From Candidatus Avimonas caecicola (lineage in GTDB: Bacteria > Bacillota > Clostridia > Oscillospirales > Acutalibacteraceae), in assembly GCA_904419875.1 (NCBI GenBank), contig CAJFTG010000006.1, positions 1-64,000 of the forward strand: a DNA stretch of 64,000 nucleotides, read 5' to 3'. The notes under the pieces were generated by a model, which saw only the letters and a list, made by a program, of their open reading frames with translations, was not told the DNA's origin and did not search any database. The first letter of the stretch is position 1. Each line of letters begins with the position of its first letter. Below are positions 15,873 to 25,238 of this stretch, in pieces. Position numbers and translations under genes: made by a program.

Positions 15873-18827
15873 ATGAAGTTTGCAAATCGACTGTTGGCAA
15901 CGGTGTGCGCACTGGCGTTGCTTTTCAGCACGGCGATGCCCTCGCTGGCGGCGGATGACGCATCGGGTTCGGACGCGCGCGTTTCGGTGGAGCAGTCGGG
16001 GGCGGAAGAGGACGAGAGCGGCGGGACGCCGAGCTATTATGAGTATCTGCGGCAATATCAGGACACAGCCCGGCCGGCCGCCGCGTGGGCCGTCCGTGCG
16101 GCCGATTACATAGAGGACAGGGGCGCCGAAGTGGAAATCGGCAGCTACGAGGGGAAAGAGGAGGTTGTGCTGTGGATCTCCCAGGAGGGGACGCTGACCT
16201 GGCAGGTGGAGGTCCCGGAAAGCGGCCTGTACAATATGGCGCTGGTTTATGCGCCCATTGCGCTCAAGGGCAACGATATCCAGCTTTCGCTGCTGGTCGA
16301 CGGCAAGCTGCCGTACACCAATGCCGATTCCCTGTCCTATCCGCGGCTGTTCCGCGACCAGGCGGACCCGGACGCGCAAACGGACGGGCGGTTTGAGATC
16401 GATTCGCAGGGCAACGAGGTCCGCCCGGATGCGGTGGAGATTTTCGACTGGCAGACGTATGAAACCATCGATTCCAAAGGCGCTTACAACGGCCCGCTCC
16501 AGTTTTACCTGGAAAAAGGGACCCACACCATTTCCCTGGAAATGCAGGCGGAAGCCTTTGCGCTGGAGGAAATCCGGTTTTACCCCGCAAGCGATACCGC
16601 GGCCTACGAGGAGAAGCTGGCGGAATGGGAAGCGCAGGGCGCCGGGGATTCCAGCGGCTATTATCAGCAGTATGAAGCCGAGCTGATGGAAACCAAATCG
16701 TCGAGCCTGCTGTTCCCCACATACGACAAGGGCAGCGTCAGCATCTCGCCCTCCAACCCTTACGTCACCCTGTACAATACGGTCGGCAAGGACACGTGGG
16801 ATACGGTCGGGCAGGAGATCACGTGGAGGATTTCCGTCCCCGAGGACGGCTATTATCACCTTTCGTTCAAAGTGCGGCAGAGCGACAAGCGCGGCATGTA
16901 CAGCACCCGCTCCCTGTACATAGACGGGGAGATTCCCTATGAAGAGCTGGGCAATATCCGCTTCCCGTTTAAGGACGGATGGTATATGCAGACGCTGGAG
17001 GACGAAAACGACGAACCACTGAAAGTGTACCTGACGGCGGGCGAGCACACGTTGACGCTGCGCGTGGTTACCGGCGACATCGCCGACATCCTCCGCCGGG
17101 TGGAGGACGCGGTGGCGGAGCTCAACCAGTGGTACCGCCAGATCATCATGATTACCGGCTCGAACGCCGATTCCGAGCGCGTCACCATCGACACCAACCG
17201 GGATTTCCTCCTTGACCAGAAAATTCCGGGCCTGCTGGACGGTTTCCAGTCAATCGCGGACAGCCTGAGCCAGGCGCTCGACGAGATTGAGGAATTGTAC
17301 GGCGGCAACGGCACGGCGGCTTCCCTGCTGTCCGAAATGATCGCCATGCTCAACAAGCTGATCAAACGGCCGGATACCATCGCCAAGCGCCTGGAAACCT
17401 ACCGCGGCAACGTCAGCTCCCTGGCGACCTGGGTGCTGGAGCAGCGGGAACAGCCCCTGCAGATGGATTATTTCGTGGTATATTCCCCGGACCAGGAGGA
17501 GCCGTCCGCCGGCACCAACTTCTTCAGCCAGGTGGCTTACCGGGCGCAGATGTTTTACGGCTCGTTTATCAACGATTATAATTCGATCGGCGGTTCGGCC
17601 TCTGACGAAAACGGGGAGCCGCTGGATGTGTGGATGAGCACCGGGGATCTGGCCACCGTGGGCGTTTCCACCGGCCGCGACCAGGCGCAGCTGCTCAAGC
17701 GGCTGATCGACGATATGTTTACCCCGGATACGGGGGTGAGCGTCAATCTGAGCCTGGTCAACAACTCCACCACGCTGATCCAGGCGACCCTGGCGGGGAA
17801 AGGCCCCGATGTCGCGCTGTTTGTATCGGAGGATACGCCGGTCAACCTGGCGATGCGCAACGCGCTGGTGCCGCTGGACCAGTTTGAGGATTTTGAAGAG
17901 GTCACCGGCCAGTTCATGGATTCGGCGATGATCCCGTACGCGTACAACGGGCACTATTACGCCCTCCCCGAAACCCAGACGTTCGACGTGATCTTTTACC
18001 GTACCGATGTGTTTGAGGAGCTCGGGCTGGAGCCGCCGGAAACCTGGGACGATTTTTACGCGCTGATCTCCACCCTTCAGCAGAGCAATATGGTGGTCGG
18101 CATCCCGGAGGCGCAGCGGATTTTTGAGGCGCTGCTTTACCAGAACGGCGGACAGTTCTACACCGACGATCTGTCCCAGACCACCTTTGACCAGCCGGAA
18201 TCGCTGGACGCCTTCCAGACCTGGACCGACCTGTACACCAAATACAGCCTGCCGCTGGTGTTCGACTTTTTCAGCCGCTTCCGGACCGGGGAAATGCCCA
18301 TGGCGATCATGCCGTATACCCAGGTGAATTATCTGGAGGTTTCGGCGCCGGAGCTTAAAAACCTCTGGGCGATCGCGCCGATCCCCGGAACGGTGGATGA
18401 AAACGGCAACGTGAACAACACCGAAACCTCCGCGGGCACGGCGTCCATTATCCTGGCAAACACCGAGCAGCCGGAGGTGGCCTACGAATTTCTGAAATGG
18501 TGGGTCAGTTCGGAGGTACAGGGCCGGTTCGGCGTGGAGATTGAACAGACCATGGGCGCCTCCGCCCGGTATCCGACGGCGAATGTCGCGGCCTTCGACC
18601 AGCTTCCCTGGAGTAAGAGCCAGTCCGAGAGCCTGAAAGCGCAGTGGGAAAAGGTGACCGATGTGCCGCAGATTCCCGGCAACTATTACATCACCCGCAA
18701 CATTTCCTTCGCCTTCCGCGCCGTGGTGCTGAAAAACCAGAACGAGCGCGAGACGCTGAACAAGTACAACAAGGAGATCAATAAGGAAATCACGCGCAAG
18801 CGGGAAGAATTTGGTCTGAACGGTTAA
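15873..18827 (+). CDS. Extracellular solute-binding protein fused to N-terminal carbohydrate-binding-like domains
   Basis: A 984-residue secreted protein. A signal peptide (residues 1-27, ending PSLAA) is followed by two beta-sandwich, CBM-like domains: about 75-245 with LVDGKLPYTNADSL, and about 265-420 with YHLSFKVRQ and SLYIDGEIPYEELG. After a helical linker, residues about 580-984 form a family 1 sugar-binding protein (TLAGKGPDVALFVSE, ALPETQTFDVIFYRTDVFEELG, ETWDDFYAL, EVAYEFLKWWVSSEVQ). Ordinary binding proteins are about 400-450 residues, so this one is more than twice as long. There is no lipobox, so how it stays at the cell surface is unclear. The start has GGAGG eight bases upstream. 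It is the first gene of the ABC cluster, and its stop overlaps the ribosome binding site of the next gene. Confidence 0.85.
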   Translation: MKFANRLLATVCALALLFSTAMPSLAADDASGSDARVSVEQSGAEEDESGGTPSYYEYLRQYQDTARPAAAWAVRAADYIEDRGAEVEIGSYEGKEEVVLWISQEGTLTWQVEVPESGLYNMALVYAPIALKGNDIQLSLLVDGKLPYTNADSLSYPRLFRDQADPDAQTDGRFEIDSQGNEVRPDAVEIFDWQTYETIDSKGAYNGPLQFYLEKGTHTISLEMQAEAFALEEIRFYPASDTAAYEEKLAEWEAQGAGDSSGYYQQYEAELMETKSSSLLFPTYDKGSVSISPSNPYVTLYNTVGKDTWDTVGQEITWRISVPEDGYYHLSFKVRQSDKRGMYSTRSLYIDGEIPYEELGNIRFPFKDGWYMQTLEDENDEPLKVYLTAGEHTLTLRVVTGDIADILRRVEDAVAELNQWYRQIIMITGSNADSERVTIDTNRDFLLDQKIPGLLDGFQSIADSLSQALDEIEELYGGNGTAASLLSEMIAMLNKLIKRPDTIAKRLETYRGNVSSLATWVLEQREQPLQMDYFVVYSPDQEEPSAGTNFFSQVAYRAQMFYGSFINDYNSIGGSASDENGEPLDVWMSTGDLATVGVSTGRDQAQLLKRLIDDMFTPDTGVSVNLSLVNNSTTLIQATLAGKGPDVALFVSEDTPVNLAMRNALVPLDQFEDFEEVTGQFMDSAMIPYAYNGHYYALPETQTFDVIFYRTDVFEELGLEPPETWDDFYALISTLQQSNMVVGIPEAQRIFEALLYQNGGQFYTDDLSQTTFDQPESLDAFQTWTDLYTKYSLPLVFDFFSRFRTGEMPMAIMPYTQVNYLEVSAPELKNLWAIAPIPGTVDENGNVNNTETSAGTASIILANTEQPEVAYEFLKWWVSSEVQGRFGVEIEQTMGASARYPTANVAAFDQLPWSKSQSESLKAQWEKVTDVPQIPGNYYITRNISFAFRAVVLKNQNERETLNKYNKEINKEITRKREEFGLNG

Positions 18828-18838
18828 GGAGAGCGATC

Positions 18839-19786
18839 ATGATGAAGAAAGCAGCAGCGGCGGCCCCCGGCCGGGCCGTTTCGCCCCTGGTGAACCGGAA
18901 GAAAAAAGAGTCCTGGCGCTCCCGGATTCCCACAATGATTTTTCTGGCGCCGTTCACCATTCTGTTCCTGGTTTTCACCGTGCTGCCGATCGCGGCGGCG
19001 ATCTGCCTGAGCTTTACCTACTTCAATATGCTGGAAATGCCCAGCTTTGTCGGGTTCGACAACTACGTCCGCATGTTTTTTGACGACGATGTTTTTCTCA
19101 CCGCTCTGAAAAACACGCTGATCTTCGCGCTGGTGACCGGCCCGGTCGGCTATATCCTGAGCTTTGTCTTTGCGTGGCTGATCAACGAATTCGGGCGCAA
19201 GCTCCGCTCCCTGCTGACCCTGATCTTTTATCTGCCCACCCTGGCCGGCAACGTGTACTTTGTGTGGACCTATATTTTCAGCGGCGACTCCTACGGCCTG
19301 CTGAACAGCACGCTGATCCGGCTGGGGATCATCAGCGACCCGATCATGTGGACCACCGACACCAACTACATGATGGGCGTGGTGATCGTGGTCGTCCTCT
19401 GGATGAGCATGGGCACGGGCTTCCTGGCGTTTGTGGCCGGCCTGCAGTCGATGGACCGCTCCCTCTATGAGGCGGCGGCGATCGACGGCATCCGCAACCG
19501 CTTTGCCGAGCTGTGGTACGTCACCCTGCCGCAGATGGCGCCGCAGCTTTTGTTCGGCGCGGTTATGACCATTTCCACCTCGTTTGCCGTCGGCATCCAG
19601 AGCCAGAATTTGACCGGCTTTCCCAGCACCGATTACGCGACCCATACGCTGGTGCTGCATATCATGGATTTCGGTTCCATCCGGTTTGAAATGGGGTACG
19701 CCTCCGCCGTGGCCGTTTTCCTGTTCGCCATGATGATTATTGTGTATCAGGTAGTGAACAAAGCGCTGGGAAAATGGGCGGCCTGA
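18839..19786 (+). CDS. Carbohydrate ABC transporter permease (MalF/UgpA type)
   Basis: A 315-residue inner-membrane protein with about six membrane segments after a basic cytosolic N-terminus (NRKKKESWR). The cytoplasmic ATPase-contact loop is YEAAAIDGIRNRFAELWYVTLP (shortened: EAAAIDG...LP) near residues 207-228. It lies 11 bases after the binding-protein gene and starts with an AAGGAGAG site. It should pair with the permease at 19839 as one importer; no ATPase gene is nearby, so a shared MsmK/UgpC-type ATPase from elsewhere is expected. Confidence 0.9.
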   Translation: MMKKAAAAAPGRAVSPLVNRKKKESWRSRIPTMIFLAPFTILFLVFTVLPIAAAICLSFTYFNMLEMPSFVGFDNYVRMFFDDDVFLTALKNTLIFALVTGPVGYILSFVFAWLINEFGRKLRSLLTLIFYLPTLAGNVYFVWTYIFSGDSYGLLNSTLIRLGIISDPIMWTTDTNYMMGVVIVVVLWMSMGTGFLAFVAGLQSMDRSLYEAAAIDGIRNRFAELWYVTLPQMAPQLLFGAVMTISTSFAVGIQSQNLTGFPSTDYATHTLVLHIMDFGSIRFEMGYASAVAVFLFAMMIIVYQVVNKALGKWAA

Positions 19787-19838
19787 CCGCTGCCGTGCCG
19801 ACAATGAAAACGCTACATCATTTGGGGGAAGTGACAGG

Positions 19839-20735
19839 ATGACTACTGCAGTACGCAAACAGGAAAAGCCGAAACGGATCCGCGAGGCCAAGTCCGCACG
19901 GATTAACCGTTCCCTCGGCGGGACCGTCGCCATATTCGTGTTCCTGGCGCTGGCAAGCGCGTTCATGCTTCTGCCGATCGTTTATACCGTGGTGACCTCG
20001 CTCAAGCCCATGAACGAGATCTTTCTGTACCCGCCCCGCTTCTGGGTGCAGAATCCCACCATGTCCAACTTTTCGACGATGGCGGAGCTGGCCGGGGAGC
20101 TGTGGGTTCCGTTTGAGCGGTATCTGTTCAACAGCGTGATCGTCGCGGTGCTGGGCACGGTCCTGTATATCTTCATCGCCTCCATGGCCGCCTACCCGCT
20201 GGCCAAACGGCACACAAAGGGGATGTCGATTTACTATACCTTCGTTGTCCTTGCCATTATGTTCCGGCCGGAGGTTACCCAGATCCCCCTGTATATCATT
20301 ATGGCGAAGCTGGGGCTGATCAACACCTACGCCGCGCTGATCTGCCCGATTGTGTCCGGCACCCTGGGCGTGTTCCTGATGCGCCAGTTTATGGAGACGG
20401 TCCCGGACGATATCCTCGAATCCGCGCGGATCGACGGGGCGGGCGAGTTCCGCATCTTCTTCCGCATGATTATGCCGATGGTCAAGCCGGCCTGGCTGAC
20501 CCTCATCATCTTTACCTTCCAATCTCTGTGGAGCACGGTGGACACCACCTATATTTACGATGAGTCGATGAAGACGCTGCCTACGGTTTTGCAGCAGATC
20601 TCCTCCGCCGGCATCGCCCGCGCGGGCGCGGGCGCCGCCGTGGCCCTGGTGCTGATGATTCCGCCGGTGGTGGTGTTCGTTATTTCCCAGTCTTCGGTTA
20701 TGGAAACCATGGCGTATTCCGGCATGAAGGGCTAA
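19839..20735 (+). CDS. Carbohydrate ABC transporter permease (MalG/UgpE type)
   Basis: A 298-residue integral membrane protein with about six membrane segments. The ATPase-contact loop reads LESARIDGAGEFRIFFRMI near residues 187-205. It forms a heterodimer with the preceding permease (52-base gap) in importing the ligand held by the 984-residue binding protein. The N-terminus before the first membrane segment is short and basic (RKQEKPKRIREAK). A 96-base GC-rich gap with a possible hairpin separates it from the next gene. Confidence 0.9.
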   Translation: MTTAVRKQEKPKRIREAKSARINRSLGGTVAIFVFLALASAFMLLPIVYTVVTSLKPMNEIFLYPPRFWVQNPTMSNFSTMAELAGELWVPFERYLFNSVIVAVLGTVLYIFIASMAAYPLAKRHTKGMSIYYTFVVLAIMFRPEVTQIPLYIIMAKLGLINTYAALICPIVSGTLGVFLMRQFMETVPDDILESARIDGAGEFRIFFRMIMPMVKPAWLTLIIFTFQSLWSTVDTTYIYDESMKTLPTVLQQISSAGIARAGAGAAVALVLMIPPVVVFVISQSSVMETMAYSGMKG

Positions 20736-20831
20736 GCGGGCTCTCCGGCCGGCGCGCCGGCGCCGTTTGGCGGCGCGGCTGCGTTCTCCGGCCCCTCTTT
20801 TCGAGTTCCGCGAGAAAGGATTGGTTCATAT

Positions 20832-22292
20832 ATGACGATGAAAAAAACAGCCGCCTGCCTGCTTTCGGCCCTGGTGGCGGCGGCCGGCGTTTCCATGGGG
20901 GTCTCCGCCAATGAAGGCGCGGCCTACGAAGCGCCGTATCAGTCGTACACCTACGATAAATGGGGGAATGCGGTGCCGGCGCCCAACGGCTACGTCCCGG
21001 AGAGGAGCGTCCGCGGCAGCGACCTGGGGCACACCGACTTCCGTTCGCCGGCCGACCTGTTTTACTACGAGGACGGCGGCGAGATTTACGTGGCCGACGC
21101 CGGCAACAACCGGATTGTGGTGATGACGGAGGATTATGAGCCGGTCGCCGAGCTGGCCGTCTTCGACAACAACGGCGAGGAACTGACGCTCAATAATCCC
21201 ACCGGCGTTTTCGTCCGCAACGATACCGTCTACATCGCGGACCAGAACAACGCCCGCATCGTCGTCTGCGACAAGGAGGGGACGGTCAGCGCCGTTTACG
21301 GAAAGCCCGAATCCACCCTGATTGAGGAAGGGTTCGAATACAAGCCCAACAAGGTGGTGGTCGACCGGTTCGGGAAGATCTACGTGCAGGCGGTCGGCGC
21401 CTATGAGGGGCTCCTGTGCCTCAGCCAGGACGGCGGCTTTATCAACTATTACGGTTCCAACAAGGTGGAAATGACCGCGAAGATGATGGTCCAGAAAATC
21501 TGGAAAATGTTCATGACCAAGGAGCAGCGGGAATCGATGCAGAACTTCGTCCCGATCGAATACAACAACGCCTTTTTGGATCATGAGGATTTCATTTACG
21601 CGACCGCCGCTTCCTCCGAGAGCAACACCAACCTGATTACCAAGCTCAACCCGCTGGGCATCAATATTTTCCAGACCAAAAGCTCCGACACCAGCCCCTG
21701 GTATAAAAATTCCAATTTTTCGGACATCACCGTGGATGAAAACGACCTGATCACCGTGGTGGACACCATCCGCTGCATGGTTTATCAGTGCGATGAAAAC
21801 GGCGTGCTGATGTTTGCCTTCGGCGGGCGGGGCAGCCAGCTCGGGCTGTTCCAGACGCCCTCCGCCATCGAGCAGGTGGGGGACCGCCTGCTGGTTCTGG
21901 ATTCCACCAAAAACAACATCACCGAATTTTCGCTGACCTCCTTCGGGGAAACGGTCCAGGCGGCCATCCGGCTGTACAACGAAGGACGGTATCAGGAGGA
22001 TATCGAGCCGTGGCAGGAGGTTATCAAGCGCAACGCCAATTACCTGCTGGCCTATACCGGGCTCGGAAAAGCCTACTACCAGCTGGAGGAATACGAAGAG
22101 GCCATGGCCTATTTCCGGCTGGCCAACGATACGCAGGGATATTCGGACGCCTACAAGGCGTATTCCCTGGAGGTTATGCGCGCGAACTTCGGCTGGATAA
22201 TCGGCGGCATCGTCCTTCTGCTGGCGGCGATTGTCGCGGTCCGCAGGCTCTTGCGCCGCCGGAGAATGAAGCGGGAGGGGAAATCGGCATGA
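20832..22292 (+). CDS. Membrane-anchored NHL beta-propeller/TPR protein
   Basis: A 486-residue protein: signal peptide (about 1-27), then NHL-type propeller repeats at about 60-380 (FRSPADLFYYEDGGEIYVAD, LNNPTGVFVRNDTVYIADQN, FQTPSAIEQVGDRLLVLD). A TPR-like helical pair follows at about 385-440 (ALQ-type RLYNEGRYQEDIEPW, GLGKAYYQLEEYEEAMAYF). A single membrane segment at about 450-472 ends in a basic cytosolic tail (RRLLRRRRMKREGK). The domains should face outward. No enzymatic residues are recognisable, so a scaffold or ligand-sensing role is inferred. Its stop overlaps the ATG of the YIP1 gene by four bases, which implies coupled translation. Confidence 0.8.
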   Translation: MTMKKTAACLLSALVAAAGVSMGVSANEGAAYEAPYQSYTYDKWGNAVPAPNGYVPERSVRGSDLGHTDFRSPADLFYYEDGGEIYVADAGNNRIVVMTEDYEPVAELAVFDNNGEELTLNNPTGVFVRNDTVYIADQNNARIVVCDKEGTVSAVYGKPESTLIEEGFEYKPNKVVVDRFGKIYVQAVGAYEGLLCLSQDGGFINYYGSNKVEMTAKMMVQKIWKMFMTKEQRESMQNFVPIEYNNAFLDHEDFIYATAASSESNTNLITKLNPLGINIFQTKSSDTSPWYKNSNFSDITVDENDLITVVDTIRCMVYQCDENGVLMFAFGGRGSQLGLFQTPSAIEQVGDRLLVLDSTKNNITEFSLTSFGETVQAAIRLYNEGRYQEDIEPWQEVIKRNANYLLAYTGLGKAYYQLEEYEEAMAYFRLANDTQGYSDAYKAYSLEVMRANFGWIIGGIVLLLAAIVAVRRLLRRRRMKREGKSA

Positions 22293-22906
22293 GAGAGAAT
22301 CTGAAGCACTGCAAATATACGGTTTTTCATCCTGTCATCGGCTTTGAGGAGGTCAAGTGGAACGGAAAGGGTTCCTATCTCCTGTCCTTTGCGGCGCTCT
22401 TCCTGTTTTTCCTGATCAACGTATTCTCGGCGCAGCTGACCGGCTTCTCCTTTAACGGCAACAACCCGGATAAGATCTCCCTGTTCTCCATTTTCGCCGT
22501 TTCGGTCGGCGGGGTGCTGCTGTGGTTTATCGCCAACTGGGCGGTAAGCTCCCTGATGGACGGGGAGGGGAAAACCGGGCAGATCTGGGTGGTCACCTGC
22601 TATTCGCTGATCCCGTATATCGTGTTCACAGCGCTGTTCATCCTCGCCAGCAATTTCGCCTCCCTGGAAATGGCGACGTTCCTGTATCTCCTTCAGGCGG
22701 TCGGCATCGCCTGGACCTGCCTGATGATGTTCTTCGGGCTGTACCAGATTCACCAGCTGGATTTCAAGGGGACGGTGGTCAACGTGCTGCTCACGATCTT
22801 CGGCATTGCGGTGATGCTGTTCCTGATGGTGATGATCTACAGCCTGTTCCAGCAGATCTATTCCTTCCTGTACACCCTGTTCAGCGAGATTATGTTCCGT
22901 ATGTAA
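22289..22906 (+). CDS. YIP1-family polytopic membrane protein
   Basis: A 205-residue protein with about five membrane helices and the YIP1 layout: a soluble start with HPVIGFEEVKW, then helices at about 30-52, 72-95, 110-132, 140-160 and 170-195. Conserved-looking elements are GEGKTGQIWVVTCYSLIPY and GLYQIHQLDFKGTV. Bacterial YIP1 proteins have no established biochemical role. ATG at 22289 overlaps the stop of the NHL/TPR gene (ATGA), with GGGAGGGG upstream, so the two proteins are probably made in equal amounts and may form a complex. Confidence 0.8.
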   Translation: MRENLKHCKYTVFHPVIGFEEVKWNGKGSYLLSFAALFLFFLINVFSAQLTGFSFNGNNPDKISLFSIFAVSVGGVLLWFIANWAVSSLMDGEGKTGQIWVVTCYSLIPYIVFTALFILASNFASLEMATFLYLLQAVGIAWTCLMMFFGLYQIHQLDFKGTVVNVLLTIFGIAVMLFLMVMIYSLFQQIYSFLYTLFSEIMFRM

Positions 22907-22919
22907 GGAGGCGGAGACC

Positions 22920-25187
22920 ATGAACATAAGACGAAAGGCCCTTTGCCTGGCGGCGGCGCTGACGATGCTGGCCGCCGCCGTTGTCCCCGTCCCCGCGACG
23001 CTGGCCGAAGAGGCGGCCGGCGCCGACGCCCCGGCGGAATCCGCAGGGGCGACCGCCAGCACGGAGGATTCCTATCAGCTGGTGGAGGAGAACGCCCGCC
23101 TGCGGCTGACGGCCAACCGCTCCAACGGACAAATCGCCGTGGAGGACCTGGTCAGCGGGCAAATATGGTATTCGAACCCGGAAGGGGCCAATGAGGACCC
23201 GCTGGCCGCCGGAACCTATAAGGCGTCGCTCCTGTCGCAGATCACCATTACCTACACCACGGAAAAGGGGCAGGTGATGACCGAAACCAGCTATTTGAAT
23301 TCGGTGATGAAGGGCGGCCTTACCAGCAAGATCGAAGGCGGGAAGGCGGTTTTCGTGTACGATTTCCCCACCGCCGAAATCCGGATCCCCGTCAAGTACA
23401 ACCTGACGGAAGGCGCGATGCAGGCCAGCCTGCTGACCAGGGAAATTGAGGAATACGGCACCAACGAGCTGAACACCATCGACCTTCTGCCCTATTTCGG
23501 CGCCGGCGGCAGCGAGGACGAGGGGTATATGCTGGTCCCCGACGGGAGCGGGGCGCTGATTGACTTCAACAACGGAAAAACCTCCGCCAGTGAATTCAGC
23601 AGCATCCTGTACGGATACGACTATGGCACCAGCGACCGCAGCATGGAGACGCAGCAGGCGGAAAAAAGCTCGCGCTCCCAGTCCCAGAACCTGTACCTGC
23701 CGGTGTTCGGCCTCAAATGCAACCGGGAGGGGTATCTGGCGGTCATCACCGAAAGCGCCGGCCGGGCCACAATCAAGGCGCAGAGCGGCGGGAACTACAC
23801 CTCCTACAACACGGTTTATTCCAGCTATCAGTACCGCGCGCAGGGTTCGATCCGGCTGCTGCAAAAGGAATTTGATTCCAAAATCACCACGATCTCCGAA
23901 CGCAATCCGGACGGAAACGACACCTATCAGGTAAGCTATATGTTCCTGGACACCGGGGAGAACGAGTATACCGACATGGCTGCGCTGTACCGCGAATACC
24001 TGCTGGAAAACGGCGGCCTGGAAAAGCGGGTGGAGAGCGGCGACATCCCCTTCTATCTGGACCTGTACGGGTATATCCGGAAAACCAAGGCGTTTTTCGG
24101 CATCCCGATGGATACCAAAATCGCGACCACCACGTTTGAGGACGCCGTTTCGATTGTCGGGCAGCTCAATGCCGGCGGCGTGAAAAACACCGTGGTCAAA
24201 TACAACTACTGGATGAAGGACGGCTACTACGGCAGGATTCAGACCAACGCCAAGATCGAGGGAAAGGTCGGCAGCCAGAAGGAGCTGGACGCGCTCAACG
24301 AGCTGCTCCGGGCCAGCGGCGGCAGCCTCTTCCTGAGCGTCGACCTGACCAACGTGTATAAAACCGGCAGCGGCTTTTCCACCCTGGGGGACGCGCTCAA
24401 CAACGTGTCCAACACCACCCAGCCCCAGTACACCTTCGCGCTGGATTCCGCCAGCGTGGACTCCCGCTACAAGGCCGGATACCTGACCCGGCCGACCAGC
24501 CTGTCCGGGTTCTTCGACACCTTCCTCAAAAACTACGCCAAGCGCGGCGTGTCCGGGCTGGCGGTGGACGCCCTGGGCAATATGGTGTATTCCGACCTCA
24601 GCAGCAAGGGGATGTCCCGCTCGGAGATTCCGGGCCTGTACGGGGACATCCTGGACAAAGCGCTGGAAACGGCGGATGAACTGCTGGTAACCGGCGCGGG
24701 GGACTATGCGGCGGCCAGAGCGGCCCACATTCTGAACACTCCCCTCTACAGCAGCGGCTATGACCTTGAGGACGACACCGTTCCCTTCTACCAGATCGTT
24801 TTCCACGGCTATGCCAGCTATTCGGTCGGCGCCACCAACCTGGCGAGCAACCCGGAAACCATGGCCCTCCGCTGCCTGGAAACCGGCGCGGCGCCGATGT
24901 ATTCCTGGGTGGGCCGCAACAGCGCCGAGCTGATCGGGTCGCGCAGCGATTTCCTGTACAGCGCCGATTACGAGCGCTGGATCGATTCCGCCGTCGAGGA
25001 ATACCATACGGTCAACGCCGTGCTCAGCAAGGTGGCGGACCAGCCCATCACCGGCCACGAGGAGCTGGCGGACAACGTGTATCAGACGACCTACGGCGGC
25101 ACAACCCGGGTGATCGTCAACTACAACGCCGAGCCGGTGGTGATCGACGGTCAGACGATTGAGGCCGAAGGCTTTGTGGTCAAGTGA
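22920..25187 (+). CDS. Secreted DUF5696-like protein, probable glycosidase-like barrel
   Basis: A 755-residue exported protein (signal peptide about 1-29, ending PATLAEE). Residues about 50-330 look like a beta-rich sugar-mutarotase-like sandwich (NGQIAVEDLVSGQIWYSN, YMLVPDGSGALIDF). Residues about 380-700 look like an alpha/beta barrel (GVKNTVVKYNYWMKDGYYG, GGSLFLSVDLTN, GVSGLAVDALGNMVYSD, ELLVTGAGDYAAARAAHI). The layout resembles DUF5696 proteins that sit beside YIP1 and ABC genes in Clostridia and Paenibacillus, as I recall. Acidic residues at strand ends (D in SVDL and AVDAL) could be catalytic, but that is inference. It has no lipobox or membrane anchor. It lies 13 bases after the YIP1 gene. 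Confidence 0.65.
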   Translation: MNIRRKALCLAAALTMLAAAVVPVPATLAEEAAGADAPAESAGATASTEDSYQLVEENARLRLTANRSNGQIAVEDLVSGQIWYSNPEGANEDPLAAGTYKASLLSQITITYTTEKGQVMTETSYLNSVMKGGLTSKIEGGKAVFVYDFPTAEIRIPVKYNLTEGAMQASLLTREIEEYGTNELNTIDLLPYFGAGGSEDEGYMLVPDGSGALIDFNNGKTSASEFSSILYGYDYGTSDRSMETQQAEKSSRSQSQNLYLPVFGLKCNREGYLAVITESAGRATIKAQSGGNYTSYNTVYSSYQYRAQGSIRLLQKEFDSKITTISERNPDGNDTYQVSYMFLDTGENEYTDMAALYREYLLENGGLEKRVESGDIPFYLDLYGYIRKTKAFFGIPMDTKIATTTFEDAVSIVGQLNAGGVKNTVVKYNYWMKDGYYGRIQTNAKIEGKVGSQKELDALNELLRASGGSLFLSVDLTNVYKTGSGFSTLGDALNNVSNTTQPQYTFALDSASVDSRYKAGYLTRPTSLSGFFDTFLKNYAKRGVSGLAVDALGNMVYSDLSSKGMSRSEIPGLYGDILDKALETADELLVTGAGDYAAARAAHILNTPLYSSGYDLEDDTVPFYQIVFHGYASYSVGATNLASNPETMALRCLETGAAPMYSWVGRNSAELIGSRSDFLYSADYERWIDSAVEEYHTVNAVLSKVADQPITGHEELADNVYQTTYGGTTRVIVNYNAEPVVIDGQTIEAEGFVVK

Positions 25188-25238
25188 TGCGCAGCAAAAT
25201 AAGCAGGCTTCCTGTGAACCGAAAGGCGCGGTGCTGTT

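Noticed and set aside
19805-19816. TGAAAACGCTAC between two permease genes as an operator
   Set aside because: Only half of the element matches and there is no promoter nearby.
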